Shown here one piece after another: positions 1 through 10,740 of a stretch of 64,000 nt of DNA (the first letter of the stretch is position 1; the number at the start of each line of letters is the position of its first letter). A program made the translations under genes and the position numbers. The stretch is from Oegoconia quadripuncta (lineage: Eukaryota; Arthropoda; Insecta; Lepidoptera; Autostichidae): positions 35,398,778 to 35,462,777 of the forward strand of contig OX438744.1 in NCBI GenBank assembly GCA_949316235.1, given 5' to 3'. The notes under the pieces were generated by a model. That model was not told where the DNA came from and made no database searches. It saw only the letters and a list, made by a program, of their open reading frames with translations.

Positions 1-743
1 GGCTTATAAGCGTTTGTAATTTTTTATGAATAACGAGGGTAGACTTCACATCTGAGTTAAATGTCAACAAGAAAATACAGAAATTTCTATCTGAATTTGT
101 TCGAACGAAATATCGGCCAAAGCAAAGCAAATTGAACAATAGTATTGAGAGTGAAACCAATCAACACAAGCTGCATAAATACATGAGCTAGATTGAAATT
201 TATTATCGTATTAAACATGCTTGGGGGGATTATTACGATGGCACTCCATTTCTGCTACTCGAATTATTGTGACAATGTCAGATTTCGATAGTTTAGCAGT
301 TAAGACCCCGGATTCGTTTAATCCAAAGGGTTTAAAATATCACAATCGGGGATAGAGTAATCTAATACAGAAATCATGACTCAGTGCAGTGACGTTGATT
401 ATGAGGCCAGTAATTTATCGGTAATATCTCGTAACAAGTACGATATAATCGATTGCTAGTAAAGTGTTAAATTTTTGTTACCTGTTATCGACAAATGGCA
501 ATAATTGAATTCTTTCACGAACTACTCCTATGATATTACAAGACGGTACAGACCACTTGTTTTGTCCTCCAGTTTAAAAGTTACCGTTAATTTTTTTAAT
601 GATATCGAAACCGCATCATTAACTGATGAAATTGACATTAATAACTTGCTGAAAATGATATTGGAAATGTCGCAAATATTGGTTTTCCCTACTCCCGTAC
701 TACAAGTCAATACAATTTTTATGACTTGTGATTACTGTGTTTA
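1..743. other. Non-coding, nothing recognised
   Basis: AT-rich sequence without a recognisable gene or repeat. The overlapping short frames at 505-744 (plus) and 528-710 (minus) have no motif and look like chance frames. It may be intronic. Confidence 0.5.
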
Positions 744-1073
744 ACCGCCTCAGTGGCTCAATGTAAACAACATTGGGTTTACGTTTCGGAGGACGCGGGT
801 TCGATCCCCAGCGGGGTACATATTTAGTACTCGGTTTGGTTGGTGGTAGGGCATATTAAATGTCCGCCTGGATAGCTACCACCATCTTATCTAAATCTGC
901 CGCCAAACAGCAATGTTAATAGCATTGTTATGTTCCGGTTGTCAGAGATAAGATAGCCAGTCCCCCAAATAAGATGGGGTTTCCGGGTCAGTACGCTACC
1001 ACCTTCGGCCTCATCTTCACTTAACATCTGGTGCGATTGAGGTCAAGTGCTAACCCGTTGTGGATAAAAAAAA
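744..1073 (+). mobile_element. SINE-C copy, full length
   Basis: This is the best reference copy of the family here, about 330 bp. The tRNA-like head starts at CCGCCTCAGTGGCTCAATG and has a B box (GGTTCGATCCC) near 799. A body follows with TACCACCATCTTATCTAAA and AGATAAGATAGCCAGTC blocks, then a conserved 3' block (CACTTAACATCTGGTG, GATTGAGGTCAAGTGC) and an A-rich end. The head implies RNA polymerase III transcription and LINE-dependent mobilisation. No clear target duplication is visible. Confidence 0.85.
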
Positions 1074-1522
1074 CTGTCAATTACTTTTTATAAATATACC
1101 TATTAACATGTAAACCTTCTGGATGAAATTCTCTAAATCATAGTGAAAACCGTATCCGTTCCTTGGTCTAGAACATGGTCTGTTGAAGTTCTCAGACGAC
1201 AGCGAACCCCTAACCCCAAAAGACAAGAAAATCTAGCTGTAGAAGAAAATACGGTTTCTTAGTTTAATAAGTTTTATTAAATAAAAGTTAACAAATACAG
1301 TGTCAAAAAGAACAATAAGTATTAATGTTATGGGTGCGCTTATTTGATGTCGTATATTGGGTCGATTTTAGGTGAAATTCTGGACAATTTTAATCTAAAG
1401 GCACAAACAGTCAGAAGTGGCTAGCGATTTTGTTTTAAGTACACTATTTAGATGTACATTCTACATAGAAAATAAACAATTTTAAAGAAGCAATTATTTT
1501 ATTTTCAAATGAACATAACATC
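1074..1522. other. Non-coding, nothing recognised
   Basis: AT-rich spacer between a SINE-C and a SINE-A copy. I see no gene, repeat or structured element in it. Confidence 0.5.
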
Positions 1523-1712
1523 GACGACCGATTGGTGTAGTGGATAGTGACCCTGTCAGCGAAACCAACGGTTGCGGGTTCGAATCCCGCGACGGGTAAA
1601 TGTTTGTGTGATGAATATGAACATTTATTCCTGAGTCATGGATGTTTATATAAATATTTATGTATGTTTATCCATTATCTAGCTTTGCTTTTTTTAGTTT
1701 GGGACTAGTAAG
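1523..1712 (+). mobile_element. SINE-A copy, near full length
   Basis: The tRNA-like head GACGACCGATTGGTGTAGTG carries an A-box-like segment (TGGTGTAGTGG). A perfect B box (GGTTCGAATCC) follows near 1578. The body reads TGTTTGTGTGATGAATATG, then GAGTCATGGATG, a TATTTATG-rich part and the terminal AGTTTGGGACTAG. It is a pol III type retroposon, not a tRNA gene: the anticodon arm cannot be folded convincingly and the same unit recurs many times. Confidence 0.85.
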
Positions 1713-1919
1713 TAGCTTATAAAATATATCAATAGTAAATGTATGGGAGTAGCGAGAAATTGACTGATCAATGAATATCAGTAAAAAAAATTACTACACA
1801 ATTTAATCTGCAGAACAAATCGACAGAGATATTGTTTTTACGCCGAATAATTCGAGCATCACTGATCCAGTTATCGATAGTCGCATTACGTGCTTTCCGT
1901 TTTGTAATTTAAATAAGAG

Positions 1920-2690
1920 TAAATGCCAAACAGGCACCGACGACGCTGCGCGTCGGTGTCGATATAAAATTTAATTCAAAAATATGCTACTTTTACGGTG
2001 CGAATCCCGCGAAACCTTCGCTCGAAACAGACCGTGTCCGACACTAAAATTTTCCCATTAGAACACGTCCAAGCGTATTTCAATAAACTCAACGACGATA
2101 ATTTACAGTTATTATCCTCGCTGACCCCGCAAAACACCCACCGCACCGCGCCCGGTCCACTCGCTGTCACAAAAAAAGACCTAAAAGAACACCAAAATCT
2201 GGTATGACGAGAAAAAATCCTAGCAACCTCAGCAAACGAATACCAACCTTAAAACTCAACGATAATAGTCGAAAATAGAAAGATCAAGATTCAAGTGTTA
2301 AGAAATCGCTACCCCGTAAAAGGAGCTTTATTACAGATGTGGGAAAGCACAAAGTGAATTATGGAAACCGATTCTAGAAGACTCCGTTTAAATTTCAACT
2401 GTAGAGCATCGATTTTAGAATCGATTCTGGCCGTTGGTGGTTTATTTTTTATAAAAGGAACGATCTCGTTTGGCGGGCGTACCTGCGCCTGCGCAGACGA
2501 GGCTGTATTTATGGCGCCTGGCTCGTGCACCGTTCGGGTACCCGAAACCACGTGGTATAATCGGGTACCGGCTCTACACGGTTTTGGTATTAAAAACCTT
2601 GTTAGGTTAACTGTTAGTTTCCTCTCATTATGTAGTTCGGATCTACATGATTATCTCTCGGATTTAAAATCGCCGTGTCTATAAAATTTT
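1920..2690. other. Unexplained GC-richer block with small hairpin and short ORFs
   Basis: This block is distinctly richer in CpG than its surroundings. It has an 8-bp stem hairpin at 1935-1958 (CACCGACG / CGTCGGTG), followed by TATAAAAT at about 1963. Short frames run at about 1998-2207 and 2361-2684 (plus). Their translations match nothing I recognise and contain no domain. CCTGCGCCTGCGCAGACG near 2483 resembles an NRF-1 type promoter site. It could be a promoter, a non-coding exon or a diverged transposon. Confidence 0.3.
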
Positions 2691-2700
2691 AGGCCAAATG

Positions 2701-5700
2701 TTTATTCTTATAACATGTATAATTTAAGCTTCCGTTGTTTTACTAGCTCTTGTTTCTGTGTTTAGTTTAATATTAGTCCAATCAACGAGGTGGAGGTAAA
2801 TTTTAATGGGTAATTCAGGATCGAGTCTAGTCTAGTCGAGTATATTTATCTATTTGGCCTACACGTATTTTTTTGATGTATACTTGTTTATTATCGGGAA
2901 CGTCCGTTTCTTCGTCTTTTTTTATGCAACAAGCTAAAGTATTTTGTCTAAATTTGCATTGCGCTCAAAATGCTGAGCATTGTAATTAAATTTGATAAAC
3001 AAATTGGAATGCAACATAATTAGAGATGTTATTATTGTGAGGGACTATGATACGTGCGTGGCTGTTACTATATTGTCTGTAAAAAGATTTCAAAGTATTG
3101 AATAGCAGGATTGAAGTTTTTATGTCAAGATTTCATAAATTCCTGTCGCTTAATTTGAAGTGACCGTTCGACCAATCAACTAAATGACGTAATTCGATCT
3201 CCCGAAAGAGACAGCGCCTTTTTATCCTATGCAAAAACAGGACGACACGACGGAAACAAGGGTAGTTAGTCAGATGATTTATCGATCCACGCCTCGGGTC
3301 TAAAAGACCTCGGGACGTTTCTTAGTAAATTATATTCATAATTAGCCGTTAAGTCCTTCTGATGATATATGGGTCTGTATGGACCTCTTGACACCAACCT
3401 GTTACTATCTAGTTTTGTGGAGTTGTATTTCCTTTTAACACAATATTAAATTTTGAAAACCGATCACCGATGTTAACCTCAGAAGATTAAGGCTTCATGA
3501 GTTCAAAAGTAGAGGTATCATTCATGGAAGATCAGCAGTGGTCTGCGACATGACTGGAGGAGTTCAGGAATAATAGTCGCTCACTATTATCACAATATTG
3601 TAAGTTGTAATTTATTTTTGTGATAAGAAATTGCATTGGATTGAGAAGAACATAATTTCCAACGTTTTGTCATGAGGTTTGCAGCCTGTGACCGACTTTA
3701 CACAAACAGTAGTTTTCCGCTCTAGGTATTTTTACTGGAAGTAGGCTCAAATTGCTGCAGCAGATTCTTAAGAATAATCTACTAACAATTTAAAACGAAC
3801 AGTCAGCCATTTTAATACCAGTAGTATCATTCAAGTGCTGGCTCGAACAATAGTCAATTTTCTGTCATACATTTTGTCTTCCGATAAATTCAAAGCCTTC
3901 CGATACCAAGATATGCCACCGAACAAACCTTAAGCAGAAAATGACAAAAGAACCGGATGGGTTTACTTTGTTTTGTTTACCTTTATTTGCTCGGGAATAA
4001 TTCACAAAAAATAAGCCGAGAAGATATAGAGATAAGACGCGTAAAATACAAGGGACATCTCAGGTGGGCATTGAATCTCGCAGACAGGTCGTAAATAATG
4101 TCTCTGAATTTTGTCGAAGACAGTTCTCAAAAATGTTTTCACTTACATTACCTATTTCGATAAATTCACCTGTGAATTAACCGACCGAACTATTTACCGA
4201 CTTTGTGTAAATTGTGTTATTCATAACAATAAGAATCAAATGTACAAAGGTAGTATTGCATTGAAAAAAACTGCAGATCAATTCAAAATGCAATCTTGCG
4301 TTTCGTGTCCTGACTTGGACCAAAAATATAAACAAATGTCTGTAAAAGGCAAGAGAAAAACTTATCAAATAAGTAGAGTACCAGCTATTATAAAAACGTG
4401 CATCTAATGATTAACGAGAATAAACCCCGAGGAGAGGACGAAGCGTTAAAAACTTTAATAGTTACTCACGACACAAAGATAGTAATTACGATACAGGAAC
4501 GGTAATTTAACTCGTGTTTAAAAATGCCTACGAGCTAAAATGAGAGCATACATTACATGAAAACATTACAAAAACTAATATGATAAAAACATCACAACAC
4601 TTTGGAGAACGCAAAGAATGTGTGAGAAAAACAACGTTAATACTCAGATGACACTTCTGCTTTTATTCTGCACCGACATAAGTCAAAGTGCCCAAATATT
4701 ATACTTTTAAAAGATAGCAGGGACAGGCGCAGGCGTCGCCGAGATAAGACTATTGCATACAGATTGTAGTTGAGAAAAACTTTGAGCACAGATTGGGCTT
4801 CACTATCTTAATCCTTGAGATTCGAGTTTTACAAATAAAAGGTTGGGATTGTCGAGTCAGAGCTTTTGTGATTGGATATGATTAGAAATGGACAGATAAA
4901 TGAGGAGAAACTAATAATCAATTTACAAAAAGTTAGAATCGACGTAGTTCCTGAAATTTTAAAAGGTGTAATGGGAAATATGAAGCAAACCAAAAATGTT
5001 ACTCGTAAAATATCTGCACTGCAAATCACGATGTACTCAAGAATTTTAAATCCTCACCACAATGAGAAGTGAACCCTCTTTAGCTCACAAATTGCTCACA
5101 AGTGGTCGTTGTAAGTAATTTCACGAACACTTTCGGTTAACCACTTCAAAAGTAAATCTTGAAGGAAAAAATGAGGCTGGAACGAAAAGAACCACAGAAA
5201 AAGTTATATCAATGCACTTGTTAGGGGAAAAGTTGTACAAACACATTTTGCACCCTTCATAACATAAACAATTAAACAAACAGCCCTTTCAACTTTTACA
5301 AGATTCTGGAGAAACTTGTCACATAAAAGGAATCCTATAAAGTCCTACCAAAACACAGCGTTGAAGCGAGGTAAAACAAACAAAAGTAATGTACCTACCT
5401 ATAGCTATATAAAAAAGAGCCGTGTCTGACGTTCGTTAGGGGGCATGACTGGCAATCGGATAACATCAGCGCCTAGAAGCTGGGAAGAAGTTGAGAGCAG
5501 TCTGGGTTTGGATGCGCTGAAGGTATTATGTATGTTAGGACATTCTATACTATCATTGCGTTAACCGTTGCGATACGAATATCTATCATCGTCATTTATT
5601 ACTACTACTATTCAACGTAAATTAAGTTACAAATCCATACCGTCTTGGTTCACAAAATCTCTTTCATAGTCGAGTTTTAATTCTTAAATTTTAATTTTTG

Positions 5701-6179
5701 TAGCATGCAGATTACAATTTAATGCAATTTTTAGTTTGTACAATTACTTTTACAACTGCAGTAAAACTGAGTAAAATACGGAACTCTGATGCGGTCACAA
5801 CTACCAACACTGAAAATAACTACCAGCACTAAACACTGAAAATAATATTAGACACTTTCGTCTTAAATTAACTCGTAGAATATCATGCCACGGGTTATTC
5901 GAATGGAACAATACCGCATCCAAAATTACAATCCCATTAATATTCTTAACTCTACAATCATCTCGCTGAGAATGAGTGATGGTTTAAAAAATGTATAAGT
6001 AAATACGTATCCAGATATATATATGCCTAGTCATACTGACATCCTGTGATGTGTGTGAATCAAAACTGGATGCCAACACACTTCGTTCATGTCAATGCTG
6101 GCGCTAAGATTTCATTTAACGTAGATTACAAGAATTCTTCTTCTATTGTATTCTAGTTTTTTTTATGCACCATCCATCC
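2701..6179. other. Long non-coding stretch, nothing firmly recognised
   Basis: About 3.5 kb of AT-rich DNA. A 98-codon frame at 4111-4407 (plus) and its antisense partner lack motifs. At about 5405-5420 a TATATAAAAAAG box precedes GC-richer DNA, but no gene can be attached to it. There is no SINE or LINE that I can identify. Confidence 0.45.
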
Positions 6180-6423
6180 ATCCCATATGCTGTCAACATA
6201 CCGAACATCCGCACTAAGCGCTTTGCTTCATCATTTATAATGCGGACTGCTAAGGTATGGAACTCACTGCCCGCGTCGGTTTTTCCCGACACTTACAACC
6301 TTGGGATCTTCAAATCTAGAGTGAATAGGCATTTACTGCGCGTGATACATCTTCGGCTACATCGTCACTTTCCATCAGGTGAGATTGTAGTCAAACGCGA
6401 AACCAGTTTTTAATAAAAAAAAA
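6180..6423 (+). mobile_element. LINE 3' end (C-terminal WNSLPASVFP type)
   Basis: This is a 5'-truncated non-LTR retrotransposon tail. The plus-strand translation reads NIRTKRFASSFIMRTAKVWN, SLPASVFPDTYNLGIF and KSRVNRHL. That is the C-terminal segment after the reverse transcriptase of a common insect LINE lineage. The conserved block CACTTTCCATCAGGTGAGAT and an A-rich tail follow. Other copies lie at about 15712, 51893, 52265, 54591 and 60680. The clade is not assigned. Confidence 0.8.
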
Positions 6424-6506
6424 ATGCACAACGGGTTGGTACTTTACCTCAATCACACCTGATGTTAAGTAAAGATGAGGTCGAAGGTGGCACATTTGGG
6501 GTTTAA
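6424..6506 (-). mobile_element. SINE-C 3' fragment
   Basis: This is the reverse complement of the SINE-C 3' end (TGCACAACGGGTTGGTACT, then ATCACACCTGATGTTAAGT). It abuts the A tail of the preceding LINE fragment, so one of the two probably inserted at the other's tail. The SINE body is truncated after about 80 bp. Confidence 0.75.
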
Positions 6507-7465
6507 CACCATCTAATGCTTCTTTAATGTGTCTGTTTTCTTTCTCAGTACATTTTTCAGTAACATTTTTAATTATGACAAATTCCTCAGCTAGTATCAA
6601 ACCGTCTTATTCTTTTCCTGGTTCTACTTTTACTGTCCCCTAAATATATTTGTTACTAACTCAATCTTCTTCTAATTCTGTATCGGTGTCTAAAACTATA
6701 GTTTCTGCTATTTCTATCTAACCTTTTACGACACCCACGTTTCAGTTGTTAATATTCGTAGGTAATTTCCTAGACGAGGAACCTCAAATACGTTGGCAAA
6801 TTCTTTTTAATTAATCACGCTAAATTATGTCACGAGAAGCAACGTCATATTGTAATGTTAACGAAATGCATTGCTGGAGGTGTAAGCCGTATCCAGGAGT
6901 GGTTGGATGTTGGAAGCTGAGATAAGGCCGCTAAAGATTAGCAGGGGGCATCACCTAACAGGTTTTGATCTCACAAATTATAGAAAAATGCCATCGATGT
7001 TTCGAAAGATTTCTCGGCAGATTAGATACCCCTTGTGCGTCATCAGCCTCTCTAATACACACAACATTCTTAATAAATCAATTTTCTTAAAAATAGAGTT
7101 AAGACTCGCTCACGATTGTTGAGCAAGAACAAGTTAACAGAACTCAGCGTTTTTAGCGTCAGAAGAGAACAGATCCTGCCTCCACACTCCTCCCACTGTA
7201 ACTCCTGTAAGCCAGGATCAACAGTGGTACTCGTCACGGCGCCTACTGAAGGTACTACCTACCTTGGATACGCTACCTTGGACCCCAGACTAATTAAAGA
7301 AAGGAATATGGTGTGTAAGTAAGAAAAGAAGTTTCCCACAGTCAGAAAACAACAGTGTATTACTGATAATAATCAGCTAAGTCTTCTCGTACAAAATACC
7401 TCAGTGCCTAAAGACGAAAATCATTAATCAATGTGTGTTACCAGTGATGGCTTAAAGCACTGAAA
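6507..7465. other. Non-coding, nothing recognised
   Basis: Short frames at 6907-7122 and 7116-7322 have no motif. A CGACACCCACG fragment near 6730 matches part of a motif shared with 17915 and 37400 (see those entries). Confidence 0.4.
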
Positions 7466-7778
7466 CGTGGTTTCTCAGTATGGGCCTCATAAGAAGGCTC
7501 AAAGTCACGCAACAAGCTATGGAGAGGGTGATACTCTGGGTCTCACTACGTGATCGAATCGGGAATGAAAATCTGTAGGTTGTTGAAGTGGCAGGGGGCA
7601 AGGCTCATAGCTCGAAGTCTATAGAAGATAGTCGTTTGGAGACCATGCAGCGGCAAGCCAGCGTAGGATAAAGGTAGCGGGAAATCGCTGTATGCTGACC
7701 ACTTCCAACCGGCCACTCTGAATCTCTATGGGAGGGCAGCCTACGTTCAGCAGTTGGGCGCCCTGTGGCTGATGTGAT
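7466..7778 (+). mobile_element. LINE 3' end (MGLIRRLKVTQQAMER / QQWTS type)
   Basis: The plus-strand frame reads MGLIRRLKVTQQAMERVILW then VSLRDRIGNE. These are the conserved residues after the RT thumb in a LINE lineage abundant in Lepidoptera. Frame breaks follow, then the terminal block CTTCCAACCGGCCACTCTG and CAGCCTACGTTCAGCAGTTG. Related ends lie at 9782, 11425, 14889, 25900 (minus), 28855 (minus) and 58869 (minus). It is a decayed pseudogene fragment. Confidence 0.8.
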
Positions 7779-7782
7779 GAAT

Positions 7783-7982
7783 CCTGTGGAACGGACTTCC
7801 TGCAGCGGTATTCCCGAACGAGTACGACATTGGAACCTTCAAGAAACGAGACTACACCTTCCTCAAAGGCCGGCAACGCATCTGTGACCCTTTTGGTGTT
7901 GCGGGTGTCCATGGGCGGCGGTGATTGCTTTCCATCAGGTGACCCGCAAGCTAGTTTGCCGCCCGCTCGCAAATAAAAAAAA
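7783..7982 (+). mobile_element. Second LINE 3' end ([18 protein letters not shown] type)
   Basis: The plus-strand translation gives [20 protein letters not shown] then YTFLKGRQR and a stop. This is a C-terminal LINE segment related to, but distinct from, the WNSLPASVFP copies. The tail reads CATCAGGTGACCCGCAAGC and ends in an A-run at about 7970-7982. It starts directly after the preceding LINE end in the same orientation. Confidence 0.75.
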
Positions 7983-8473
7983 AAGTCAGTTCAGTAGGTA
8001 TATTAAAAATTTAAAAAATATTTCGACCAACTGATTGTCGTCTGGCTTGTACTGAGGCATTACCTTTTTACTTGTCTAAATTCGATCCAAATTCAAAGGC
8101 AAAAATTAATCCTCAATATGTAAGAACGAAGCCATCACAGCCTCGAAAATAGTCACTGGGGCATTGATATAGATAATCCCAGTAAAAACACGTATACGCA
8201 AGCACGGTCGGCATACTCGGCATTACAGGTAGCCGGCCCGATGGTCAAACAGTGAGCATTCTTCGACAATGTTCAGTCAACAGCTTTATTTGCTAACGCT
8301 ACCGGTGTTGGCCACACGCGGCTCCGTTCGCGGCGTCTGACTGAGCAAATATTACGTTTCTTTCTGGATTTTTGGAGTAGTGTCAGCAGAGAAAGTTTAC
8401 AAGTTCGTAGTAGATTAAACGGTTGGGGTTTTATGTGGAAGCGACTCACAATATGCCAGTAATGATGATTGAA
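7983..8473. other. Non-coding, nothing recognised
   Basis: No gene or repeat is identified. A GC-richer patch at about 8300-8340 stands out slightly but carries no motif. Confidence 0.4.
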
Positions 8474-8600
8474 GCACTCGCTGGAGCGCTATTCGTTTTC
8501 GATTAGCGAAGATAAGCAACATCTGCGGTTTAGTCTTCGGATAGGTGACCACTAGTGGCATTTTCATACGAGTGTTTCCGTGATCCGGCCCTAGCAGCAG
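8474..8600 (+). mobile_element. SINE-D (5S rRNA-headed) copy, diverged
   Basis: The segment CGATTAGCGAAGATAAGCAAC followed by TTCGGATAGGTGACCAC matches, in order and spacing, the two internal-promoter blocks of 5S rRNA (GAAGTTAAGCA and TTGGATGGGTGACC). A CACTCGCTGGAGCGCTATTC leader precedes it. GGCATTTTCATACGAGTGTTT follows it and is shared with the copy at 37483-37622. Confidence 0.6.
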
Positions 8601-8608
8601 CTTCTGGT

Positions 8609-8752
8609 TATGTCCACCTGGCTGTCAGAGATAAGATAGCCAGTCCCACAAATAGGGTTTCCGGGGCAGTACGCTTCCACCTTCGGCCTCATCTTCACTT
8701 AGCATCAGGTGTGATTGAGGTCCAGTGCTAACTTGTTGTGCATGAAAAAAAT
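8609..8752 (+). mobile_element. SINE-C, internally deleted
   Basis: ATGTCCACCTGGCT joins directly to GTCAGAGATAAGATAGCCAG, so the middle of the body is missing. The 3' block CATCAGGTGTGATTGAGG and an A-rich tail follow. Confidence 0.75.
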
Positions 8753-8780
8753 AAGCTATCAAACAATATGAAATTTTAAA

Positions 8781-9015
8781 TGCAGAATTAGGAACCCGAT
8801 ACCAACGAACTAATTTTATATGCATGCACTGCTATCACGCCAATGTTAAGTAAAGAAAGAACCCTTTATATTTGGGGAACTTGCTGTCTTATCTCAAATA
8901 ACCGGAACACAACAATACTATCAACATGCTGCGTCGAGTCAGATTTAGACAAGATGGTGGTAGCTAGACAGGCGGACATTTAAAAATGCTCTACCACTAA
9001 CAACCGTTTTAAAAA
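8781..9015. repeat. 235-bp duplicate, copy 1 (contains diverged SINE-C, minus)
   Basis: This block aligns without gaps to 10506-10740 with six differences by eye, about 97% identity. Within it, 8841-9005 is a diverged minus-strand SINE-C body (CCGGAACACAACAATACTAT, AAGATGGTGGTAGCTAGACA). Flanks of the two copies are unrelated. It is either a composite mobile unit or a local duplication. Confidence 0.85.
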
Positions 9016-9526
9016 AACATATTGGATTAAATGATGAATATGTGAGTGAAGGCATCAAACACCAATGTAATATAAATCCCACACGGCTATTACATTAATA
9101 TAATTTTCTACCATAAAGTGGGTACCTTAGTCGTCATATTCAACGCGTTGCTTTGCTGACGGTACGTTGCGCGGGCGCAGGCCCTCTGGCGTTTTTGTGT
9201 GCATCACGCATAGCTTTTATTTTCCCTGTTAGCGCTCGCTTGTTAGCTCGTCTGTCCGTCGCTAACCTCTCGTTAGACCCCACGGATTTTAAGAAACTAG
9301 CCTATTTAGAGCCTGAGCTAGAATCATGTTCAAATTACCAAGATGTGTGATTGGTGTGAATTCGAAACTGGGGCTGTACATTACTAAATTGTATTAGGTA
9401 CTTTCATGTGGGTGTGGTACTTCAATTTGGTTTAAAGCTGTTCCTGTGTCAAGCTGAATTGTAGTCGACTGTACTATGGAAAAGTATGGATTTAAAAGTA
9501 TGGACTTGATGTGTGAAAAATGTTTC
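9016..9526. other. Non-coding; unexplained GC-richer patch
   Basis: At 9150-9310 the sequence is CpG-rich (TTGCGCGGGCGCAGGCCCTC) and carries a 65-codon frame without motifs. The origin is unknown; a diverged DNA transposon or a regulatory element are both possible. Confidence 0.3.
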
Positions 9527-9757
9527 AAAAATAAATATTTCGGACACTTACACCAATCATCTAGTCCCAAACTAAGCAAAGCTTGTACCTACTATGGATA
9601 CTAGATACCGGATAAACATACATAAATATTTATATAAACATCCATGACTCAGGAATAAATTCATTCATCACACAAACACTTACCCGTCGCGGGATTCGAA
9701 CCCGCAACTGTTGGTTTCGCTGACAGGGCCACTATCCACTACACCAATCGGTCGTCA
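9527..9757 (-). mobile_element. SINE-A copy, full length
   Basis: On the minus strand the head (GACGACCGATTGGTGTAGTG) lies at the high-coordinate end. The B box in GGGTTCGAATCCCGCGACGG is intact. The tail reads AGTTTGGGACTAGATGATTG then a TCCGAAATATTTATT end. Length is about 230 bp. Confidence 0.85.
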
Positions 9758-9781
9758 ATTCGTAGTTTAATTTTGTGTTGC

Positions 9782-9872
9782 GCTGGATGCAGATCGCTTC
9801 CAACCGGTCACTCTGGAAGTCTATGGGGGAGGACTATGTTCAGCAGTGGACGTCCTGTGGCTGGTATAATGG
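9782..9872 (+). mobile_element. LINE 3' terminal fragment (QQWTS type)
   Basis: CGCTTCCAACCGGTCACTCT, GGAAGTCTATGGGGGAGG and TTCAGCAGTGGACGTCCTG are the last about 90 bp of the same LINE lineage as 7466-7778. The extreme truncation is typical of dead-on-arrival copies. Confidence 0.7.
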
Positions 9873-9884
9873 TGTGTAGTATGT

Positions 9885-10046
9885 GTATGAAGCACCTCTA
9901 CCCTTCTTATTTTAACTGGCTAATATGTCTGTTTAGTATATAAGTCCATGCACTATTGATTTGGGAGCATTAAATACGCGTAACACAGAGTTGTGCGTTT
10001 CATTTATTACTTGTCCTAGGTCCCCACATTGCATGGCGACTCTGCC
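9885..10046 (+). mobile_element. Possible LTR relic with primer-binding-like site
   Basis: A promoter-like order is visible: TATATAAGTCCATGCACT at about 9937, an ATTAAA signal near 9970, a GTTGTGCGTTTCATTTATT stretch, then CCTAGGTCCCCACATTG followed by TGGCGACTCTGCC at 10034-10046. A TGG start just after an LTR is the usual primer-binding position. A second CCTAGGTCCCTACATTG occurs at about 10165. No gag or pol remains and no paired LTR was delimited, so this is tentative. Confidence 0.3.
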
Positions 10047-10083
10047 AGTGCTGCCTTGCATAGGCAGTGCTGTGCATTAAATG

Positions 10084-10101
10084 TTTTTTTTTTTTTTTTT
10101 T
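10084..10101. repeat. Poly-T run (18)
   Basis: An uninterrupted run of 18 T, possibly the A tail of a minus-strand retroposon that is otherwise unrecognisable. Confidence 0.8.
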
Positions 10102-10239
10102 CAAAAATATAGTATAATAATTTTGAATAACATTTTGAGACACGGCATATTATCATGGTACATGGTCCTAGGTCCCTACATTGCAGATGTGTTGTGCTAT
10201 ACGAGGTACTGCGAGTACATGCTGTATACTTATTAACTG

Positions 10240-10465
10240 AATCATCTATACTCTATAAATATTATACAAAATGCGCAAGTTTGGATGTTTGTTTGTTGCT
10301 CAATCACGGCGAAACGGATGAATGGATTTGGATGAAATTTGGTAGAACATACCCTGGATTGAGGCACAGCATATTTTTTATCCCGATATAGTGATTAGTT
10401 CCCGCGGGATAAACAAATTTCCGCGATAATGTTATTCCACGCGGGCGAAGTCGCGGACGGAAAGC
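10240..10465 (+). mobile_element. ATTATACAAAATGCGCAAGTTT-type dispersed repeat
   Basis: It begins TATAAATATTATACAAAATGC and continues GAAACGGATGAATGGATTTG, GATGAAATTTGGTAGAACAT, then TTATCCCGATATAG and GCGGGCGAAGTCGCGGACGG. This order is a very common arthropod repeat that many workers class as a non-autonomous Helitron or an RTE-derived tail; I cannot decide which. Relatives lie at 19262, 22160 (minus), 32341, 40292 and 53278-54035. Confidence 0.6.
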
Positions 10466-10505
10466 TCCCTTTGTCCCTCAAACGTGAGACATTAGTATTT
10501 TTGGG

Positions 10506-10740
10506 TGCAGAATTAGGAATCCGATACCAACAAACTAATTTTATAAGCATGCACTGCTATCACGCCAATGTTAAGTAAAGAAAGAACCCTTTATATTTGG
10601 GGAACTTGCTGTCTTATCTCAAATAACCGGAAAACAACAATGCTATCAACATGCTGCGTCGAGTCAGATTTAGACAAGATGGTGGTAGCTAGACAGGCGG
10701 ACATTTAAAAATGCTCTACCACTAACAATCGTTTTAAAAA
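10506..10740. repeat. 235-bp duplicate, copy 2 (contains diverged SINE-C, minus)
   Basis: Direct-orientation partner of 8781-9015, same length and six substitutions, 1.7 kb away. The SINE-C-derived part is again truncated at both ends. Confidence 0.85.

Noticed and set aside
2361..2684. 107-codon plus-strand frame as a gene
   Set aside because: No recognisable domain, no splice or start support, and an antisense frame of similar length in the same block.
7619..7972. 117-codon minus-strand frame
   Set aside because: It is the antisense shadow of two plus-strand LINE 3' ends.
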